A stretch of DNA of 64,000 nucleotides from Proteromonas lacertae (taxonomy: Eukaryota > Sar > Bigyra > Opalinata > Proteromonadidae): positions 41,787-105,786 of the forward strand of contig NGBS01001184.1 in the NCBI GenBank assembly GCA_002245135.1, read 5' to 3'. A program made the position numbers and the translations under genes. Below the pieces are notes generated by a model. It had not been told where the DNA came from. It was given only the letters and a program-made list of their open reading frames with translations, and ran no database searches. Positions 60,278 through 64,000 of this stretch are shown piece after piece (the first letter of the stretch is position 1; every line of letters begins with the position of its first letter).

Positions 60278-60409
60278 ATGCCAGCAGACAGAGTCAAACA
60301 ACCAACCAATTCAGAATTATGCTCCCAGCTTCCATTAAAGGGACAGGCTTATGAGTTCTATCAGAAAGTGAGTCGTAACATCCAGCCATTTAAAGACATT
60401 TTGCGATGA
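60278..60409 (+). CDS. Short element ORF
   Basis: 43 residues beginning MPADRVKQPTNSELCSQL. No domain recognised. Lies directly before the coiled-coil ORF. Confidence 0.3.
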   Translation: MPADRVKQPTNSELCSQLPLKGQAYEFYQKVSRNIQPFKDILR

Positions 60410-60410
60410 A

Positions 60411-61451
60411 ATGTATATTCAAAGTTTGGCTTATGATGACAGCAAAAAATCAAAGAAGAAGCAAAGTCCACCACAATTCAACTATATCGAATTAGAGAAG
60501 TCAGCTACAGCAGTTTATTATTGCTTTTCATGTAAGTTTGATAATCAGAAGTTAATTCCCATTAAACATCTAGAGACATTAGATCAAAATGAGTATATGA
60601 ATTTATACTTTAGTGACGATGAGATGAAGAGTATAGTAAAACCAAATGTAAAACAGATTAAACCTTTTATTCAACCTCAGTTAAAACAACAACAACAACC
60701 ACAACAAGAACCACCACCACCAACTGTACCTCAAAAACCTAAAAGAGTTTATAAAAGAAGAACTGATACTGTAAAGAAACCTAAAACAAAAGCAGTTATT
60801 GATAGTGATGATGAATTAATTCATTTAAAGAAAAGAAAGATTGTTAAGGATTCTGATTTTGTTGACGAACCAGTGGGTATAATTGTGAAAGATACTGAAT
60901 CAAGAACATCTGCTGATGATTTATTAAGTAGCCAAAGTCCTACCTTTACACCTCCAATGTCACCAAGGTCTGATACTACACTTCTTGATGTTACTGATAT
61001 TGATATTCTGGATGCTGAATTAAAATATTTTAATGCTGAAATAACTAAAAAAGATGAAGAAAAACAAAAAGAGATAGAAGAGAAAATTAAACATCAAGAT
61101 GCAGAGAGAAAGAAACAAGAAGATGAAGAAAAAAAGAAAAAACAACAAGAAGAAGAAAGAGTTAGAAAAGTACAAGAAGAAGCAGAGAGAAAAAGAAAAC
61201 AAGAAGAAGCAGAAAAGAAAAGAAAAGAAGAATTAGTTGTTATTAGAATGCTTCAAGAAGAAGAGAATATGAGACAACAAGAAGAGTTAAGAAAGAAATG
61301 GGTATTAGAACAAAAGAGACAAATGGAAGAAAAGATGAAAAAAGAAAACGATGAATTAGAAAAGAAGATGGAAGAAGAGTTTAAGAAGAGAATTGAAGAA
61401 GAGAAAAGAAAGAAAGCTGAAGAGTTTGAGAAGATAATGAAGAACTTATAA
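60411..61451 (+). CDS. Element ORF, coiled-coil protein
   Basis: 346 residues. N-terminal 70 residues look globular (FNYIELEKSATAVYYCFSC), then Gln/Pro-rich and basic linkers (PKRVYKRRTDTVKKPKTK), then a Glu/Lys/Arg coiled coil of about 130 residues to the end. Unknown family; a structural or scaffolding role is only a guess. Confidence 0.45.
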   Translation: MYIQSLAYDDSKKSKKKQSPPQFNYIELEKSATAVYYCFSCKFDNQKLIPIKHLETLDQNEYMNLYFSDDEMKSIVKPNVKQIKPFIQPQLKQQQQPQQEPPPPTVPQKPKRVYKRRTDTVKKPKTKAVIDSDDELIHLKKRKIVKDSDFVDEPVGIIVKDTESRTSADDLLSSQSPTFTPPMSPRSDTTLLDVTDIDILDAELKYFNAEITKKDEEKQKEIEEKIKHQDAERKKQEDEEKKKKQQEEERVRKVQEEAERKRKQEEAEKKRKEELVVIRMLQEEENMRQQEELRKKWVLEQKRQMEEKMKKENDELEKKMEEEFKKRIEEEKRKKAEEFEKIMKNL

Positions 61452-61602
61452 GTATTAATATATACTTTAAATTTGTCTGGTTTATGCTTTAATCCATATA
61501 CTTGAAAAAGCAATTTGAATTCATTACTTTGATAAAAATTGGTGTTTGTTTAATATGTAAAAAATAACATAAATAAAAAACATAAAAAATTATACGAAAT
61601 CA

Positions 61603-62750
61603 TTAAATAGGCGAATTTTTCTTATATACTCTACCATATCTACTTTTTCTACCTTCTGGTGCTGGTTGAATATCTGGTTCTATAGGTTGTGCTTCATTAT
61701 TTATACTATGAATTTGTCTTAATCTAAACTTGCCATTTGTTGTAATACTATTAACTGGTACTCTTTTTATTTCATGTGATTTGAATCTATATGAACCTAT
61801 ATCTCTAGGATTGAATTCTTTAGGTATTGTTCCATCCAAGTTCTTAACAGAATATGAAAACGGTCCAACTTTGTGTATTTGGTATACTTTATCAGTATAA
61901 TAAGTAGTTTTTTGAAGTTTGTTATCTCTACGTTCTTTTATTCTGACAAAATCATCAGCTTTAAAATGAGTATCACTTTTACGCTTCTTTAAGTTTCTAG
62001 CATGGGATTCTTTATACAATCTATCTTGGACTTCAAAATCATTGAATACTTCATTTGGAGTTAGATTATTGAGTGCAGAATGTGGTTTTGCATTGTAATC
62101 ATCTACAACAGTATATACTATATTACACAATGATTCAATATTGTTAATTTTGTCAAATTCTTCATCAGAAAATGTATTAATTTTTCTATAAAACATAACT
62201 TTAATAGTTCTCAAACATCGATCCAATATTTTCATTATATTATGTTCATTACGTTCTTTAAGTATAAATCGTATATGATTTTTATTAAACAAATCTAAAA
62301 ATTTCTTACCATAGATAATACCAGACTCTTCATCTGATAAAATACTTCCTACAAAACGAGCGTTTTCATCCTTAGGTTGCATACCCTGATAAAACCATTT
62401 TTCAAACACTGGATACACATCATTTTCTGATTTAGATTTAACATAATATATCCAACACTTACGACTAACAACTTCTATAATTAACAAAAATGGAACTTTT
62501 GTATTGTTGAAAAACACCAAATCTATTTGATATGACCCAGGTAACTTTTCAATTTCATATTTAATTCTATTCCTTTTAGTTGCAGTGATTTGATAATCTG
62601 GTTTAGACTCTACAAGTTCACTACTAGCTTTTTTAATGTCAGATTTTTAAAGTTATTCTCAAGTTCATTTACAGAGAAATTAATAAAGTCTCGTTTGTTT
62701 AAATAACCATATGTTTTGTATAACTCATTTATTTTATCTTGTAGTGACAT
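61603..62750 (-). CDS. rve-type integrase region of the virus-like element (fossil)
   Basis: The region encodes a DDE (retroviral-type) integrase related to those of Polintons and some DNA transposons. The clearest part is the end of the catalytic core, DDYNAKPHSALNNLTPNEVF, followed by a basic linker and an SH3-like C-terminal segment (FKADDFVRIKER, then YYTDKVYQIHKVGPFSYSV). The N-terminal part extends to about 62750. The region appears interrupted. Enzymes of this family join element ends to target DNA. Confidence 0.6.
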
Positions 62751-62893
62751 TCAAACAATAAATATAAAAAATATGAATGATATATATTTAAAGAATTAAT
62801 GAATTAAAATAATTAAATCATTCTTCTACCTCTCCCAAATCCTTATCACTTAAAGTGTTACCACCATTACCAAAGTTAATAGACTTAGCAGCA

Positions 62894-63595
62894 CTAATAA
62901 AAACCATTACTAATTACTTTCTTAGCAGGGAATGGTCTACGAGTACTAATTAAATCACTATCTTCTATCTTAGTTCTCTTAATTCTTGGAGGTGAAACAA
63001 ATTTGTTTTGATTAGCTTGTTCTTTCTTAATTTTCTTCTCATTACTTCTTCTAATAGTTGTAGCTAAATCAGGATTTTCATCATAACCAACAATATCACT
63101 ACAAACTCTATGATTAACAAAGTTTTGAGTACCATTACTCTTAATAGAGATTTGATTATCAACAACACTTACAGCAATTTTACTACCAACATCAACATCA
63201 GATGGAACTCTATAGTTACTATTATCCCATATCATAATAGAATTGAAATTGTGGAAGTATTTAATACCATGTTGAGGTTCTCTACATCCTACACTAATCA
63301 AATATCCACGAATGATTTTTTCTATAAAGTCATTCTCATTTCTATCATAAATTTGTTTCAATACATATTTCACTTCATCAGCTGAATATGTTTCAAAATC
63401 TCTTCCATTATTAATTACAACTTTATGATCCAAATCATGAACAAAAGTAATCAATACATATTGACTGGTTTTAGTAGGCTTAACTGTAATACTCTCAACA
63501 GTTCCTTTAATAATCCACTTGTTACATAACTTTGGATTCTTGTAGTAATCACTGAATTCTACATCAGTAGCTTCATAGGGTGTTTCGTTACTCAT
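62894..63595 (-). CDS. Element ORF, possible OB-fold protein
   Basis: 233 residues. The start (KLCNKWIIKGTVESITVKPT, then QYVLITFV) has the strand pattern of an OB-fold nucleic-acid-binding domain; the C-terminus is basic with a PPRIKRTKIED patch. This is an inference from pattern only. TATATAA-like sequence lies just upstream (63596-63606). Confidence 0.4.
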   Translation of the reverse strand: MSNETPYEATDVEFSDYYKNPKLCNKWIIKGTVESITVKPTKTSQYVLITFVHDLDHKVVINNGRDFETYSADEVKYVLKQIYDRNENDFIEKIIRGYLISVGCREPQHGIKYFHNFNSIMIWDNSNYRVPSDVDVGSKIAVSVVDNQISIKSNGTQNFVNHRVCSDIVGYDENPDLATTIRRSNEKKIKKEQANQNKFVSPPRIKRTKIEDSDLISTRRPFPAKKVISNGFY

Positions 63596-63680
63596 TTTAT
63601 ATAAGGGAGAGATGAAAATAAAAAATGATTAAAAAATGTCAAGAAAAATGAAAATGAAAATTTCTTTTTATTTTTAAAGT

Positions 63681-63710
63681 CGACCAATCAAATCATCCGA
63701 CCAATCAAAT
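63681..63710. promoter_or_regulatory. Tandem CGACCAATCAAAT promoter repeats
   Basis: The 13-mer CGACCAATCAAAT occurs twice (63681-63693 and 63698-63710), 17 bp apart, with embedded CCAAT boxes, in the gap between the minus-strand ORF at 62.9 kb and the plus-strand His-rich region. Probably a divergent promoter of the element. Confidence 0.4.
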
Positions 63711-63809
63711 TTCATATTTCCATTTTTGATTTATTTCTCGAATTCTGTCTATATAATGAGCAAACATAAAAAGCTTTTAAAAGGCATTTTTTAAACTTCT
63801 AGAACAAAC

Positions 63810-64000
63810 TTTTAATAAAAATAAACATCATAAGCATAAGCATCACCATCATCATAAACATAAACATACAGATGAACCACCACCACCTCTACCTACACCA
63901 CCAGAAGAAGCTCCAAAACGAAAATTAGCGCCATTATTAGTACAGATGCTATTCAAAATAAAAAAAGATACAATAATGATATACCAATAAATCAGTGATA
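63810..64000 (+). other. His/Lys-rich then Pro-rich coding-like stretch at window edge
   Basis: In one frame this reads a run of HK/HH residues, then DEPPPPLPTPPEEAPKRK. It looks coding, belongs to the virus-like block, and continues or ends at the right edge. Family not recognised. Confidence 0.3.

Larger units (their letters stand above)
58480..64000. mobile_element. Integrase-bearing virus-like element, Polinton-like (fossil; right end outside window)
   Basis: From about 58.5 kb onward ORFs are tightly packed, lack the tiny introns that mark host genes, and sit under short TATA-like leaders. The one identifiable part is an rve integrase region at 61603-62750 (-). Other parts visible are four or five plus-strand ORFs (58.6-61.5 kb), an unassigned minus-strand ORF (62.9-63.6 kb) and a His-rich region at the right edge. 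No reverse transcriptase or gag-like part is seen, which makes an LTR element less likely. Capsid, ATPase, protease and polymerase, which would prove a Polinton, are not in the window. Left boundary is estimated from the inverted-repeat cluster. The element looks interrupted at about one or two places in what is visible; most ORFs look intact, so the insertion is probably not very old. Confidence 0.5.

Noticed and set aside
61020-61513. Phe/Ser-rich minus-strand ORFs
   Set aside because: Antisense of the coiled-coil ORF of the virus-like block.
1-64000. Ciliate origin with reassigned stop codons, suggested by the tiny introns
   Set aside because: TAA and TAG end conserved proteins at the expected position (eS17, NUXM, DPM3, RER1) and do not occur inside conserved exons.

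Overview
The window is nuclear DNA from an AT-rich, very compact, intron-rich unicellular eukaryote. It codes with the standard genetic code: TAA and TAG end genes throughout and are absent from conserved exons. Most introns are tiny, usually 24-45 nt, beginning GTAT and ending TAG, and many are (AT)n-rich. I spliced them by eye, using domain continuity and intron phase as the check. The gene set implies aerobic mitochondria (two complex I accessory subunits and an organellar leucyl-tRNA synthetase), a cilium or flagellum (an AXDND1-like axonemal protein), meiosis (HOP2), a full secretory and glycosylation system (RER1, glucosidase II beta, DPM3, a Sec23-like protein) and an AP-4 adaptor (both mu and epsilon are here). 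I cannot name the lineage. An amoeboflagellate or similar protist fits. The introns are of ciliate-like size, but the stop codons exclude the usual ciliate codes.

Layout. 1-8.9 kb: a class-C-like GPCR running off the left edge (-), a possible tiny gene (+), complex I NDUFB4 (-), mitochondrial LeuRS (+), a truncated pseudokinase-LRR pseudogene (-), eIF3f (-). 9-19.3 kb: a MYND/CS/SKICH-like/HECT_2 multidomain gene (+), AP-4 mu (+), a sugar transporter (-), a PNUTS-like TFIIS-N protein (-), a small heat shock protein with a heat shock element (+), a second MFS transporter (+). 19.4-26.3 kb: one giant gene (-) made of about 33 Tudor-like modules, 29 of them in a nearly perfect 198-bp tandem array. 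26.4-41.4 kb: AXDND1-like (+), RING/coiled-coil (+), RER1 (-), glucosidase II beta (+), GCK-domain mitochondrial protein (-), complex I NUXM (+), HOP2 (-), DPM3 (+), ribosomal protein eS17 (-). 41.6-56 kb: Sec23-like (-), PP2C (-), RAMA-domain chromatin-type protein (+), AP-4 epsilon (+), intact pseudokinase-LRR gene (+).

56-58.4 kb is a gene-poor break: a decayed hAT transposon with a perfect 8-bp target duplication, a hairpin, one unassigned ORF, and a cluster of inverted repeats. From about 58.5 kb to the right edge the character changes to closely packed ORFs with no recognisable introns, including a retroviral-type (rve) integrase region. This looks like one end of a Polinton-like or other integrase-bearing virus-like element and is treated as a fossil. 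Its other end is outside the window.

Host genes sit tens to a few hundred bases apart, with many divergent pairs sharing 55-110 bp promoters. A GGCTTGA-type motif recurs in those promoters. Convergent genes can abut completely: the LeuRS stop and the facing pseudogene stop are adjacent bases.
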